Assembly: GCA_002307375.1 (NCBI GenBank)
Contig: NTJI01000001.1
Span: 1,674,001-1,738,000, forward strand
Source: Lysobacteraceae bacterium NML93-0399
GTDB lineage: Bacteria > Pseudomonadota > Gammaproteobacteria > Xanthomonadales > Xanthomonadaceae
Direction of reading: 5' to 3'
Length of the DNA stretch: 64,000 nt
Made by a program: the position numbers and the translations under genes. The notes under the pieces were generated by a model. That model had not been told where the DNA came from. It worked only from the letters and a program-made list of their open reading frames with translations, and searched no databases. Positions 7,867 through 17,732 of this stretch are shown here, piece after piece (within the stretch, counting starts at the first letter, position 1; the number at the start of each line of letters is the position of its first letter).

Positions 7867-8511
7867 TCAGTCGGACGCTCGGGGATCGCGTGTCCGGCGG
7901 AAGTCGCGCATCCAGTCCGCGAGCGCGTGTTCGCCGCTGCCATCCAGGCCCGCGAGCATTCGCGTCAGGTCATGTGGGCTTTCATCCTGGCCGAGCTTGA
8001 AGGTGGCCTGGGTGTCGACGATCGGCGCATGCAAGGCGGTCACGCCTTTGGCAAGCTCGGCGAAGCGGTCGCCGAGTTCCGCCAGTGACCAGGGCGCCTC
8101 GCGCCCGGCTTCCATCGACGTCACCAGCGCATCGAGTTCGTCGCGGATGTCGTCCAGGTCGTTGCTGCATGCCACGTCCACGGTGAAGGCCGCGGCGGTG
8201 TAGTTCCAGGTCGGCGCCTGGCTGCGGTCGTCGAGCCAGCCGGGCGAGAGATACGCCTGCGGACCGATGACCAGCGCGTAGGCGCGTGGCACCCGCTGCA
8301 GCCTCGCCACATGCGGATTGCGTCGCGCCACGTGGCCGCGCAGCGCCACCAGGTGGCCCTCGGCGTTGCACTCGGCACGCAACGGCAGCGGGGTGAACGC
8401 GGCATCGTCTCTGCCGGGCGACACCAGCCAGCCGAACGGCTGTCCCTGCAACAGCCGGATCACATCGCGATCGTCGCGCGCGGCGTAGAGCGAATCCCGG
8501 GCGTGACCCAT
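7867..8511 (-). CDS. PaiB-like FMN-binding protein
   Basis: Member of the FMN-binding negative transcriptional regulator (PaiB) family, which has a split-barrel flavin-binding fold. Recognisable parts are FGWLVS near the N-terminus, LRGHVARRNPH, the diagnostic GPQAYLSPGWLDDRSQAPTW followed by NY, and VTALHAPI. The 214-residue length fits. I start at the ATG at 8511, where the family similarity begins; an upstream in-frame start at 8655 adds low-complexity Arg/Pro sequence. PaiB represses sporulation genes in Bacillus, a role that does not carry over here, so only the fold is claimed. Confidence 0.82.
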   Translation of the reverse strand: MGHARDSLYAARDDRDVIRLLQGQPFGWLVSPGRDDAAFTPLPLRAECNAEGHLVALRGHVARRNPHVARLQRVPRAYALVIGPQAYLSPGWLDDRSQAPTWNYTAAAFTVDVACSNDLDDIRDELDALVTSMEAGREAPWSLAELGDRFAELAKGVTALHAPIVDTQATFKLGQDESPHDLTRMLAGLDGSGEHALADWMRDFRRTRDPRASD

Positions 8512-8709
8512 CAGCGCATGTCCTGTCGGTGGTGGCGTCGGCGTTGCCGCACATCGGCGCCGGCAGCGGCTGCCAGCGCGCGTCGGACGCCGTGCGCGCA
8601 GACTTACCTGCTCGGGTGTCGCGCCGATGTCGCCGCGTCGTACACCGCAGGCCACGCCACGCAGGGATCGCGCGTCTGCGATCCGCAGCGCCAGGACTTC
8701 ATCGCGCGA

Positions 8710-10815
8710 TCAGTCGAGCCGCAGCGGCAGATCCCGCGTCGCGCTGTTGCCGCTGGCATCGCGCACCACGGCGCGCAGCACATAGTCGCCGGCGGCGAGT
8801 GTTGCCGGATCCCACAGCGCGTATTCCAGACGCCCGTCGCGCACGGTGTTGTTGACCGCGTAGCGGAAGCGCGTGCGCGACGCGCCGTGCACGGTGATGC
8901 CGCTGTCGGCGGCATAGGCCACGCGCACCGCCTCGCGATGCGGCGGCATGCGGTCGAAATCGATCGTGAAGCGCGGCGTCTCGAAACCGGGCATCGGCAC
9001 GCCATTCGCGTCGAGCAGTTGCCAGCCCAGCGTGTGCAGGCCCAGACGCCGGCGCGGCAGGTTGCCGTCGACCTGGTCCCAGGCCTCGACGACGATCTGC
9101 ACGCCGCCACCGTCGCGCGGCACACGCACGCGGCCGTCTTCGCGTTCGGACATTGCGGCGTCATGCGCGTCGAGCAGGGCGAGATCGTCGATGCGCGGGG
9201 CGACCGTGTCGGTGAAGTTGCGGAACCCCAGTTCCACCGCATTGCGCTGGTAACCCGGCGGGCCGACGACCAGATGCACATGCGCCTGCGCGTTGATCGT
9301 GCCCACTGCATCGCCAGCGCGGATGTGCGTGCCGCGTGGGATGCGCACACGCGCGGTGCGGCCGTCGTCGCCGGTCACGAGCTGGAAGCGCGGGTCGAGC
9401 GCATCGCCGCGCGGCGTGCGCCCGACCCGGATGTGCGTGTAGTTGAGCGCGTCGATCGTCAGGTGTTCGGCCTGGTCGCCGAACGCGGCCGCGGCGAGCG
9501 GAATCGCCACCTTGGCGTCGGCGATCGCCAGCACTTCGCTGCCGACATCGCCGCGCACGTCGAAGCCGGCATGCAGGTGGCTGCGCGACTCGCCGCGGAA
9601 GTTGCCGCGCACCTCCCCCAGCGTGCCGACGACTTCGTGCCAGCCCTCCTGCGGTGCCAGCGGCCAGCGCCCGCGCGTGTCGGGCGGGGCGGCATCCGGC
9701 GCCGGGCCGACGACGGCGTTGTCGAGGTTCTGCTTCGCGCGATCGGGGCGCACCTGCACGATGCGGTGCACGCGATGCGCCGCCGCATCGGCCACCCACA
9801 GCCGGTCGAACCGGTCGAAGGCCAGGCCGGTCGGGCGCGCGAGTCGCTGCGCCATGTCATGGCCGCTCAGTACATGCGCGCGACCGTCGGGCTCGAACTG
9901 CAGCACGCGCCCGCGCGACAGTTCGCCGACGTAAAGCCGCTGCTGCGCGTCGATCGCGATCGACACCGGCGTAACAGGGGCCGCTTCGGGATCGTCGCCG
10001 TACAGCGCGAGCGTCGTCGTCGTGCCGTCGGCGGTGATCGCACGCACCGCGTGATTGCCGGTGTCGGCGATCCAGACGACACCGGCGGCATCGACCGCGA
10101 TGCCACTGGGCGTATCGAAGCGCGCCGTCGCCCCGGCGCCGTCCTCGAAACCCGGGCGGCCCTCGCCGGCGAGTGTGTGCACCCGGCCGTGCTCGATGAC
10201 GCGGATGCGGTCGTTGAAGCCGTCGGCCACGTAGACACGCCCCGCGGCGTCGACCGCGACATCGGTCGGCGCATGGAAGCGCGCCTGCCGCGCCGGGCCA
10301 TCGGCGAAGCCGGCCTCACCACTGCCTGCCAGCGTGGTGACCGTGCCGTCAGTCGTGATCGCGCGGATCGCATGATTGCCGGTGTCGGCCACGTACAGCG
10401 TGCCGGCCGCGTCGATCGCCAGACCCGATGGCGTATGGAAACGCGCATCGCCGCGCGTGCCGTCGGCGAAGCCTTCGAGGCTGCCGGCGAACGTGTCGAC
10501 GCGGCCATCGGGATGCAGGCGACGGATGCGGTTCGACGCCGCACCCTCGGCGATGAAGACCGTGCCGTCCGGTGCGATGGCGATGCCGAAGGGGTCATCG
10601 AAGCGCGCAACGTCACGCGCGCCATCGCGCACACCCCGATGCCCGTCGCCGGCGGCGAGCTCGATGCGTGCCGGCAGACCCGCAGGCGGCGGTGCGAGCG
10701 GCGGGCGTTCGACGCTGCGCCAGTCCCACCAGAAACTCGCGGCCAATGCCGCGAGCGTCAGCGTCGCGACGATCCACAACGCCCGGCGCATGCCGGGTCG
10801 CAACGCACGCGCCAC
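8710..10815 (-). CDS. Membrane-anchored NHL propeller fused to an M23-like domain
   Basis: A 701-residue envelope protein. After a membrane anchor (residues 9-27), residues about 45-350 hold six NHL repeats, each with a core such as TPSGLAIDAAGTLYVADTGN or APTDVAVDAAGRVYVADGFN and a TLAGSGEAGFADG-like connector, enough for one six-bladed propeller. Residues about 390-530 look like an M23 endopeptidase-type beta domain: HAGFD at 415-419 and HVH at 512-514 match the HxxxD and HxH zinc motifs. The rest is beta-rich, with Ig-like sequence at the end (GDYVLRAVVRDASGNS). The start is a GTG four bases past the rlmI stop, so the two genes are cotranscribed; an ATG at 10791 is the alternative. Enzymatic activity is not proven. 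Confidence 0.8.
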   Translation of the reverse strand: MARALRPGMRRALWIVATLTLAALAASFWWDWRSVERPPLAPPPAGLPARIELAAGDGHRGVRDGARDVARFDDPFGIAIAPDGTVFIAEGAASNRIRRLHPDGRVDTFAGSLEGFADGTRGDARFHTPSGLAIDAAGTLYVADTGNHAIRAITTDGTVTTLAGSGEAGFADGPARQARFHAPTDVAVDAAGRVYVADGFNDRIRVIEHGRVHTLAGEGRPGFEDGAGATARFDTPSGIAVDAAGVVWIADTGNHAVRAITADGTTTTLALYGDDPEAAPVTPVSIAIDAQQRLYVGELSRGRVLQFEPDGRAHVLSGHDMAQRLARPTGLAFDRFDRLWVADAAAHRVHRIVQVRPDRAKQNLDNAVVGPAPDAAPPDTRGRWPLAPQEGWHEVVGTLGEVRGNFRGESRSHLHAGFDVRGDVGSEVLAIADAKVAIPLAAAAFGDQAEHLTIDALNYTHIRVGRTPRGDALDPRFQLVTGDDGRTARVRIPRGTHIRAGDAVGTINAQAHVHLVVGPPGYQRNAVELGFRNFTDTVAPRIDDLALLDAHDAAMSEREDGRVRVPRDGGGVQIVVEAWDQVDGNLPRRRLGLHTLGWQLLDANGVPMPGFETPRFTIDFDRMPPHREAVRVAYAADSGITVHGASRTRFRYAVNNTVRDGRLEYALWDPATLAAGDYVLRAVVRDASGNSATRDLPLRLD

Positions 10816-10819
10816 GCGA

Positions 10820-11989
10820 TCAGTCGATCACGCGGCAGAAAACCGCCTTCAGATAACGCGATTCCTGCACATGCGCCAGGAACGGATGATCCGCACCGGC
10901 GCCTGCGACTTTCAGCACCTGGATCGTGCGGTTGGCGTAGAACGCCGCGCGGCGCAGCATGTCGAGAAACTGTTCTTCGCTCACCAGGCCCGTGCACGAG
11001 AACGTCGCGAACAGGCCGCCCGGCTTGACCACGCCCAGCGCCAGCTTGTTCATGTCGAGATACTTCTTCAGCGCCGGAATGACCTGGTCGCGGTCGCGGG
11101 TCATCTTGGCCGGGTCGAGCACGACGACGTCATAGGTGTCGCCGGCATTCGACGCATCGCGCAGCCACGGGAAGATGTCGGCCTGCACGAACCTGATGCG
11201 CACGTCGTTGAGGCGGGCGTTGCCCTTGGCGATCTCGATCACGTCCTCGTCGATGTCGACACCTACGACTTCGCTGGCGCCGCGCGCGGCGGCGTAGACG
11301 CCGAAACCGCCGGTGTTGCAGCACAGATCGAGCATGCGCTTGCCTGCGACCTGGCGGCTCAGCCACTCGCGGTTCTCGCGCTGGTCGGCGAAGAAACCGG
11401 TCTTGTGTGCGCCGGCCGGGTCGGCGCGGAAACGCACGCCGTACTCGGTGATGACCGACGGCTCGGCCGGGGTGCTGCCGCGGAAGTCGAAGCTCTCCTG
11501 CTTCTGCACGTGCTCGTCGGCGAAGCTGTGGAAGCGGCAGCCGGGGAATTGCTCGCGCAGTGCTTCGTAGATCCACTCGCGGTGACGGAACGCGCCGGCG
11601 CTGAAGAACTCGACGACCAGCAGATCGCCGTAGCGGTCGACGACCAGGCCACTGATGCCGTCGCCTTCGCTGTGCACCACGCGCCAGGCGTCGGAGACTT
11701 CGTCGAGCTTGAGCACGTCGCGACGCAGCGACACGGCCTCGGCGATCTTGCGCGAAAACCAGCCGGCATCGACCGGCACATCGGGATGTGTTTCGAGGAT
11801 GCGCACCGCGATGCGCGAATGGCCGTTGTAGAAGCCGCGGCCGATCCAGTCGCCGTCGACGCCGACGACCTCGACGATGCTGCCCGGCTTGGGGCGCTGC
11901 GCGGGCTTGTCGACCAGGCGCTGGAAGATCCACGGGTGGCTGGAACGCCAGGCGTTCTTCAGGCGTACGGTCGGGTTGGGTGTGTTCAT
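10820..11989 (-). CDS. rlmI: Class I SAM-dependent 23S rRNA methyltransferase, RlmI-like
   Basis: Probable 5-methylcytosine methyltransferase for 23S rRNA (C1962 in E. coli). A PUA domain occupies about residues 1-80 (IFQRLVDKPAQRPKPGSIVEV, GRGFYNGHSRIAVRIL). The Rossmann domain shows the SAM loop MLDLCCNTGGFGVYAAARGA, the acidic VVGVDID, and motif IV VVLDPAKMTRDRDQV, followed by FATFSCTGLVSEEQF. Its 389-residue length fits E. coli RlmI (396). RlmK-like paralogues are close, so the exact target nucleotide is inferred. It precedes the NHL-M23 gene in one transcript. Confidence 0.88.
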   Translation of the reverse strand: MNTPNPTVRLKNAWRSSHPWIFQRLVDKPAQRPKPGSIVEVVGVDGDWIGRGFYNGHSRIAVRILETHPDVPVDAGWFSRKIAEAVSLRRDVLKLDEVSDAWRVVHSEGDGISGLVVDRYGDLLVVEFFSAGAFRHREWIYEALREQFPGCRFHSFADEHVQKQESFDFRGSTPAEPSVITEYGVRFRADPAGAHKTGFFADQRENREWLSRQVAGKRMLDLCCNTGGFGVYAAARGASEVVGVDIDEDVIEIAKGNARLNDVRIRFVQADIFPWLRDASNAGDTYDVVVLDPAKMTRDRDQVIPALKKYLDMNKLALGVVKPGGLFATFSCTGLVSEEQFLDMLRRAAFYANRTIQVLKVAGAGADHPFLAHVQESRYLKAVFCRVID

Positions 11990-12049
11990 GCCTGCGATTT
12001 TACCGCGTGCACTTGCCCGTCACGTGCGGGCTCGGCAGAATCCGCGCTC

Positions 12050-12162
12050 GAAGGGGAGTAGCTCCCAGCGTGCAGGCCGTCATTTCGAGCAGCGATGCTC
12101 CGGTCCCACGGCAGTCCACCGGACTGTGAGCAAGACCTTCGCCGCAATGGCGAAGGCATGTC
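12050..12162 (+). promoter_or_regulatory. yybP-ykoY (Mn2+) riboswitch
   Basis: The leader of the TerC/Alx gene has the hallmark pieces of the yybP-ykoY manganese aptamer: GGGGAGTAGC at 12053-12062 on the 5' side, and on the 3' side GCAAGACCTTCGCC (12130-12143). The 3' stem is closed by GGCGAAGG (12149-12156), forming an 8-bp helix with a GCAAT loop. The aptamer ends about 75 bases before the start codon. The class is known to bind Mn2+ and to control TerC/Alx and MntP exporters, which is exactly the gene found here. I cannot tell whether it acts on translation or transcription; no T-rich terminator is visible, so translation is more likely. Confidence 0.85.
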
Positions 12163-12235
12163 CCCGGAATCCGTTCTTCTGGTTTCCCGACGATGTCCGC
12201 GCCCTGCGGACCTCTTTCACTGCTCGGGAATCTCG

Positions 12236-13201
12236 ATGGAAACGATTGGCAATGTCTGGTTGTGGGCCGGCTTCGGCGCTCTGGTGGTGGTCGCGCTGCT
12301 CGTCGACCTGGTGCTGATGCGCCACGGTGGCGCGCACAAGGTCACGTTCAAGGAAGCGCTGTGGTGGAGCCTGGGCTGGGTGGCCCTGGCGCTGCTGTTC
12401 AACGCGGGCCTGTGGTGGTACCTGCACGAGACCGCCGGCGCCGCGCTCGCCAATCGCGTGGGTCTGGAATTCTTGACCGGCTATCTGGTCGAGAAGTCGC
12501 TCGCGGTCGACAACATCTTCGTCTTCCTGCTGCTCTTCACCTTCTTCGGCGTGCCCGAGGAGCAACGCCAGCGCGTGCTGATCATCGGCATCCTGCTGGC
12601 GCTGGTGCTGCGCGCGATCCTGATCTTCGTCGGCGCCGCGCTGATCGCCCAGTTCCACTGGCTGCTGTACGTGTTCGGCGCGTTCCTGCTGCTGACCGGC
12701 TTCAAGATGTGGTTCGCCGCCGGCAAGGAGCCGGATCTGGAGAACAACGTGGTGCTGCGCTGGATGCGCGGGCACCTGCGGCTCACCGACGGCTACCGCG
12801 GCGCGGCCCTGCGCGTGCGCGAAGGTGGCGCCTGGGCCTACACGCCGCTGTTCGTGGTGCTGGTGCTGATCGGCGTGATCGACGTGATCTTCGCGGTCGA
12901 CAGCATTCCGGCGATCTTCGCCATCACCACCGATCCCTTCATCGTGCTGACGTCCAACGTGTTCGCCGTGCTCGGCCTGCGCGCGATGTTCTTCATGCTC
13001 GCCGGCATGGCCGACCGCTTCCACCTGCTGCCCTACGGTCTGGCCGTGGTGCTGGTCTTCATCGGCGCCAAGATGCTGCTGATCGACATCTACAAGATTC
13101 CGGTGCTGTGGTCGCTGGGCGTGGTCGCGGTAATCCTCGCCGTCACGGTGGTGCTGAGCCTGGCGAAGCCGCCGAAGTCCACGCCGATGACCGGCGGCTG
13201 A
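12236..13201 (+). CDS. alx: TerC/Alx family manganese exporter
   Basis: Integral membrane protein of the TerC family with about nine predicted helices. The two family signatures are present, each with membrane-embedded acids: VEKSLAVDNIFVFLLLFTFF and VIFAVDSIPAIFAITTDPF. The 321-residue length equals that of E. coli Alx, which is also behind a yybP-ykoY riboswitch and exports Mn2+. I start at the ATG at 12236; frames open further upstream but would run through the riboswitch. It is a single gene facing away from rlmI. Confidence 0.9.
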   Translation: METIGNVWLWAGFGALVVVALLVDLVLMRHGGAHKVTFKEALWWSLGWVALALLFNAGLWWYLHETAGAALANRVGLEFLTGYLVEKSLAVDNIFVFLLLFTFFGVPEEQRQRVLIIGILLALVLRAILIFVGAALIAQFHWLLYVFGAFLLLTGFKMWFAAGKEPDLENNVVLRWMRGHLRLTDGYRGAALRVREGGAWAYTPLFVVLVLIGVIDVIFAVDSIPAIFAITTDPFIVLTSNVFAVLGLRAMFFMLAGMADRFHLLPYGLAVVLVFIGAKMLLIDIYKIPVLWSLGVVAVILAVTVVLSLAKPPKSTPMTGG

Positions 13202-13484
13202 GAACCTGTGCAATCTCCTGCTGCGCGTGCCGGGTGGCGCGCGTGCGGTGCTCGAAGGCGTCGCCACAAGGCGGCGCCTGACAGCGCTTGCCGCTGGCCC
13301 GCAGAGTGGCCGCTGGCGGCCACCGATGCTCACGTACCACTCGTACGCTGCGCTTCCTGCGTTCCGCCACGCGCCACCCGGCGGCGCTCGCGACGGACCT
13401 TGAACAGGTTCCACTGCTTTCAGGGCGTCGCGGCTTCGTCCGCGGCGCCCTTGCATCGGCCGCGAACGACGCCATCCATCGGAC
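13202..13484. other. Structured intergenic region between alx and the rhomboid gene
   Basis: No gene is visible. The stretch has a perfect 13-bp inverted repeat (GCCGGGTGGCGCG at 13229-13241 and its complement at 13370-13382) enclosing about 130 bases. Inside that span is a perfect 8-bp hairpin with a two-base loop (GTGGCCGC at 13306-13313, GCGGCCAC at 13316-13323). It could be the 3' end of the alx mRNA, a small RNA, or a repeated element of the genome. Confidence 0.5.
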
Positions 13485-14282
13485 ATGCATCTCGACAGCC
13501 CCGACGCGCCCACCGATCCCGCCGCCCAGGCGCTGCACGACCGCCGCCGGCTGTCGAGTGCGCTCAAGGGCAGCATCGCCTTCGTACTGCTGCTGGTCAT
13601 CGTGTTCGGCCTGCAGGGCATGGTCGACTGGCGCCCCTTCGCGGTGCGGCCCTGGGATGCGGCCGGCCTGCTGGGCCTGCTGACCGCGCCGCTGCTGCAC
13701 GGCTCGCCGGGGCATCTGATCGCCAATTCCAGCGCGCTGCTGCTGCTCGGCTCGCTGGCGCTGGCGGTCTATCCGCGCGCCACCCTGCGCGGCCTGCCGC
13801 TGATGTGGCTGGGCTCGGGCCTGGGCGCGTGGCTGATGGGCGATCCGGGTTCGCATCATCTGGGCGCCAGCGGCGTGACCCACGGCCTGATGTTCCTGGT
13901 GTTCGTGCTGGGCCTGCTGCGCCGCGATCGGCCCTCGATTGCCGCGGGCATGATCGCGTTCCTGTTCTACGGCGGCATGCTGCTGACGATCCTGCCGCAG
14001 GAGCCGGGCGTGTCCTGGCAATCGCACATGGGCGGCGCGCTCGGCGGCGTACTGGCTGCGTTCTGGTTCCGCCGCGCCGACCCCATGCCCCCGCGCAAGC
14101 GCTACAGCTGGGAGGTCGAAGAGGAAGAGGCCGCGCGCGCCGCGCTCGAACAGCGCGACACCTTCGAGCCCCCGGCGCCGCTTGATGTTCCGGTGTTGTG
14201 GGAGCGACCGACGCGCGACGAGACGCGTGGTGTGGTGCTGCGGTTTCCGGACCGGCGAAGCGGACATCGCGACGAGAGCTGA
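13485..14282 (+). CDS. Rhomboid family intramembrane serine protease
   Basis: Polytopic membrane protease that cleaves transmembrane helices. The catalytic dyad is clear: Ser129 in the GxSG motif (HHLGASGVTHG) and His181 in SWQSHMGGALGGVLAA, with Asn81 (LIANSS) as the oxyanion residue. About six helices cover residues 28-200. A soluble, acidic C-terminal tail (EVEEEEAARAALEQ) follows. The 265-residue length is normal. The ATG at 13485 gives a short cytoplasmic N-terminus before helix 1. Substrates are unknown. Confidence 0.9.
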   Translation: MHLDSPDAPTDPAAQALHDRRRLSSALKGSIAFVLLLVIVFGLQGMVDWRPFAVRPWDAAGLLGLLTAPLLHGSPGHLIANSSALLLLGSLALAVYPRATLRGLPLMWLGSGLGAWLMGDPGSHHLGASGVTHGLMFLVFVLGLLRRDRPSIAAGMIAFLFYGGMLLTILPQEPGVSWQSHMGGALGGVLAAFWFRRADPMPPRKRYSWEVEEEEAARAALEQRDTFEPPAPLDVPVLWERPTRDETRGVVLRFPDRRSGHRDES

Positions 14283-14309
14283 TTACCGCTCGCCGGCCGC
14301 TTGCGTGAG

Positions 14310-14472
14310 CCCTCCCCCGCATTGCGGGGGAGGGTTGGGAGGGGGCAAACGATCACGAGCGGGAGGCTCTCCTCAAGCGGACGGTCTCACTGCAGACCGT
14401 TCGCTTGATGCCGCTCAAATCTCCACCGGACGCTTCGCCCCCACCCAACCCTCCCCCGTGAACGGGGGAGGG
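14310..14472. repeat. REPIN-like unit: inverted palindromes around a central hairpin
   Basis: The palindrome CCCTCCCCCGCATTGCGGGG (continuing to 14334) with a GTTGGGAGGGGGC tail and the palindrome at 14449-14472, preceded by CGCCCCCACCCAA, are the same element in opposite orientation. Between them lies a 14-bp hairpin (CAAGCGGACGGTCT at 14374-14387, partner at 14394-14407, one G-T wobble). The arms match the CCCTCCCCCGC repeats of the 2880-3600 array. The unit lies just before ntrB and holds no gene. Confidence 0.7.
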
Positions 14473-14530
14473 CTCGAAAGCAGGCGCCGTGCACCTGTCG
14501 GCGCCGGTGCCCGATGCACTACATTGGTGC

Positions 14531-15612
14531 ATGGCCGACGAAACCCCGCCACCGCAGCCTTTCGACGCGCTGACCACGCCGCTGGTCTGGGCGGGGCCGG
14601 ATGGCCGCATCCGCACCTGCAACATCGCGTTCGCGCGCTGGCTCGGGGTGGGGCGCAAGCGCCTGATCGACCAGCCCCTGGCCGCATTGGAAGTCGATGG
14701 CGACGTGTTGCGGGTAGCCCTGCGCGCACCGGGCGACCCGGCCGACGGTCCGCTGCGTGTACGTCGTCTGGTGCTGGCGTTTCTCGGCAATGCGCCGCGT
14801 TTTGCCGATGCCTGGCTGAGCCGCGAAGCCGATGGCGGGCTGCTGCTCGAAGCCCATCCGGTCGATGAATTTCCCGGCGCCGATCCGACCCTGGCGATGC
14901 CGCTCGCACTGTCGGCCGCCCTGCGCGGTCTGGCCCACGAGCTGCGCAACCCGCTGGCCGGCCTCAAGGGCGCGGCGCAGTTGCTCGCAAGGCGCGTCAG
15001 CGATGGCGAATCGCGCGAACTCGTCGCGCTGGTCGAGACCGAAGTCGCCCGCCTGGGGGCACTGGTCGACCAGCTGCTGTCGCCGCGCTCACCCACGCCG
15101 CATCGGCCGCTCAACATCCACGGCGTGCTCGAACAGGTGCTGCGCCTAGCCGAGGCCGACGCCGGCTGGGCGGTGCGGATGATCCGCGACTACGACCCCA
15201 GCCTGCCGGAGCTGTCCGGCGATCCGGACCGTCTCACCCAGGCGATCTGGAACCTCGTGCGCAATGCCATCCAGGCCGGCGCGGCCAACATCACCCTGCG
15301 CACGCGCGCGGCGATCGGTGTGCGCATCGGCGACGAGGTGCACGCGATGGTGCTGCGGCTGGAAGTGGTCGACGACGGCCGCGGCGTGCCCGAGGACATG
15401 GTCGAGCAGATCTTCCTGCCACTGGTCTCGGGCCGGCCCGACGGCAGCGGTCTGGGCCTGGCGCTGGCGCAGCAGGTCGCGCGCGAGCACCGCGGCGCGC
15501 TGGCCTACCGCTCGCGCGCCGGCCATACCGTCTTCACCCTGCAGCTGCCGTTCCCCGATGACGACATCGGCATACCGGCGGCCATCGATCGCGTCCCGGA
15601 GACGCCTGCGCC

Positions 15613-15616
<4 letters not shown>
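14531..15616 (+). CDS. ntrB: NtrB (GlnL), nitrogen-sensing histidine kinase
   Basis: Kinase/phosphatase that controls NtrC in response to PII and nitrogen supply. A PAS-like domain fills about residues 10-115 (TTPLVWAGPDGRIRTCNIAF). It is followed by the HisKA box GLAHELRNPLAGLKGAAQLL with phospho-acceptor His136, and an ATPase domain with the N box (IWNLVRNAIQAGA), G1 (VVDDGRGVPEDM) and G2 (DGSGLGLALAQQ). The absence of membrane helices fits a cytoplasmic sensor. I start at the ATG at 14531; a GTG 42 bases upstream is possible. It overlaps ntrC by four bases. Confidence 0.92.
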
Positions 15617-17034
<1,418 letters not shown>

Positions 17035-17080
17035 GCGCGCTTTCATCGAGGCCCGTCCACCCCGCGCTAAGGTGCCGCCC

Positions 17081-17641
17081 ATGACCCGCATGCCTTTCTT
17101 CCGACGCACGTTCTTCGTCCTCCCCGCCATCGCGCTGCTGTCCGCCTGCGCCAGTGCGCCCCGCAGCGCCGACCCGACCGCGCCGGTCGCGCAGGCTCCG
17201 GCCATCGCCCAGGCCGGCACCGCGCGCGGCGGTGTTGCCAACCTGGCGTCGGCCTCGGGCACACTGGTCAGCGGACGCCTGATGCTCGCCCCGGATGCGG
17301 GCGGCGTGCGCGTACGCGGCGAGGTCGGCGGCCTGGTGCGCAACGGCACCCATAACCTGCGCGTGCACGTGCGCGGCAACTGCAGCGCGGTCGATGCGAC
17401 CAGCGCCGGCCCGGAGTTCGACGCGGCGACGGGCCAGGCATCGACGCAGCCCGATTCGGGCGAACGCGGCCGCATCGTCGCCGACGCGCAGGGCGTGGCC
17501 ACGCTCGACCTGTTGCTGCCCGGCGCGGTGCTCGGCGGCGGCGCGGCCAACGACATCGTCGGCCGCTCGCTGCTGGTGCTCGGCGCCACGCCGGGCGCCA
17601 TCGGCGCGCGTGTCGCCTGCGGTGTCGTGCAGGCGCAGTAA
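17081..17641 (+). CDS. Degenerate SodC-like lipoprotein, predicted non-enzymatic
   Basis: A 186-residue lipoprotein (lipobox LLSAC) with the Cu,Zn-SOD beta-barrel fold. The motif order of SodC is easy to follow, but ligands are gone. FHVH has become LRVH, the GGHFNP His is Glu (GPEFDA), the NAHG His is Thr (GQAS region), the zinc-loop His and Asp are missing, and VHTGEDD has become LGATPGA. The structural disulfide (GNCSA and VACGV) and the final Arg remain. It lies 91 bases upstream of an intact sodC. A new role such as a structural or copper-independent partner is inference. AAGGTG before the ATG supports the start. Confidence 0.82.
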   Translation: MTRMPFFRRTFFVLPAIALLSACASAPRSADPTAPVAQAPAIAQAGTARGGVANLASASGTLVSGRLMLAPDAGGVRVRGEVGGLVRNGTHNLRVHVRGNCSAVDATSAGPEFDAATGQASTQPDSGERGRIVADAQGVATLDLLLPGAVLGGGAANDIVGRSLLVLGATPGAIGARVACGVVQAQ

Positions 17642-17732
17642 GCGCCGCTCACACGCTCCCGACCGGCAGGACGGGATGCTGCGCCGCGTGCACCCACCGC
17701 GCGCGTGTCGCGCCCGTTTCCAGGAGAACCCC

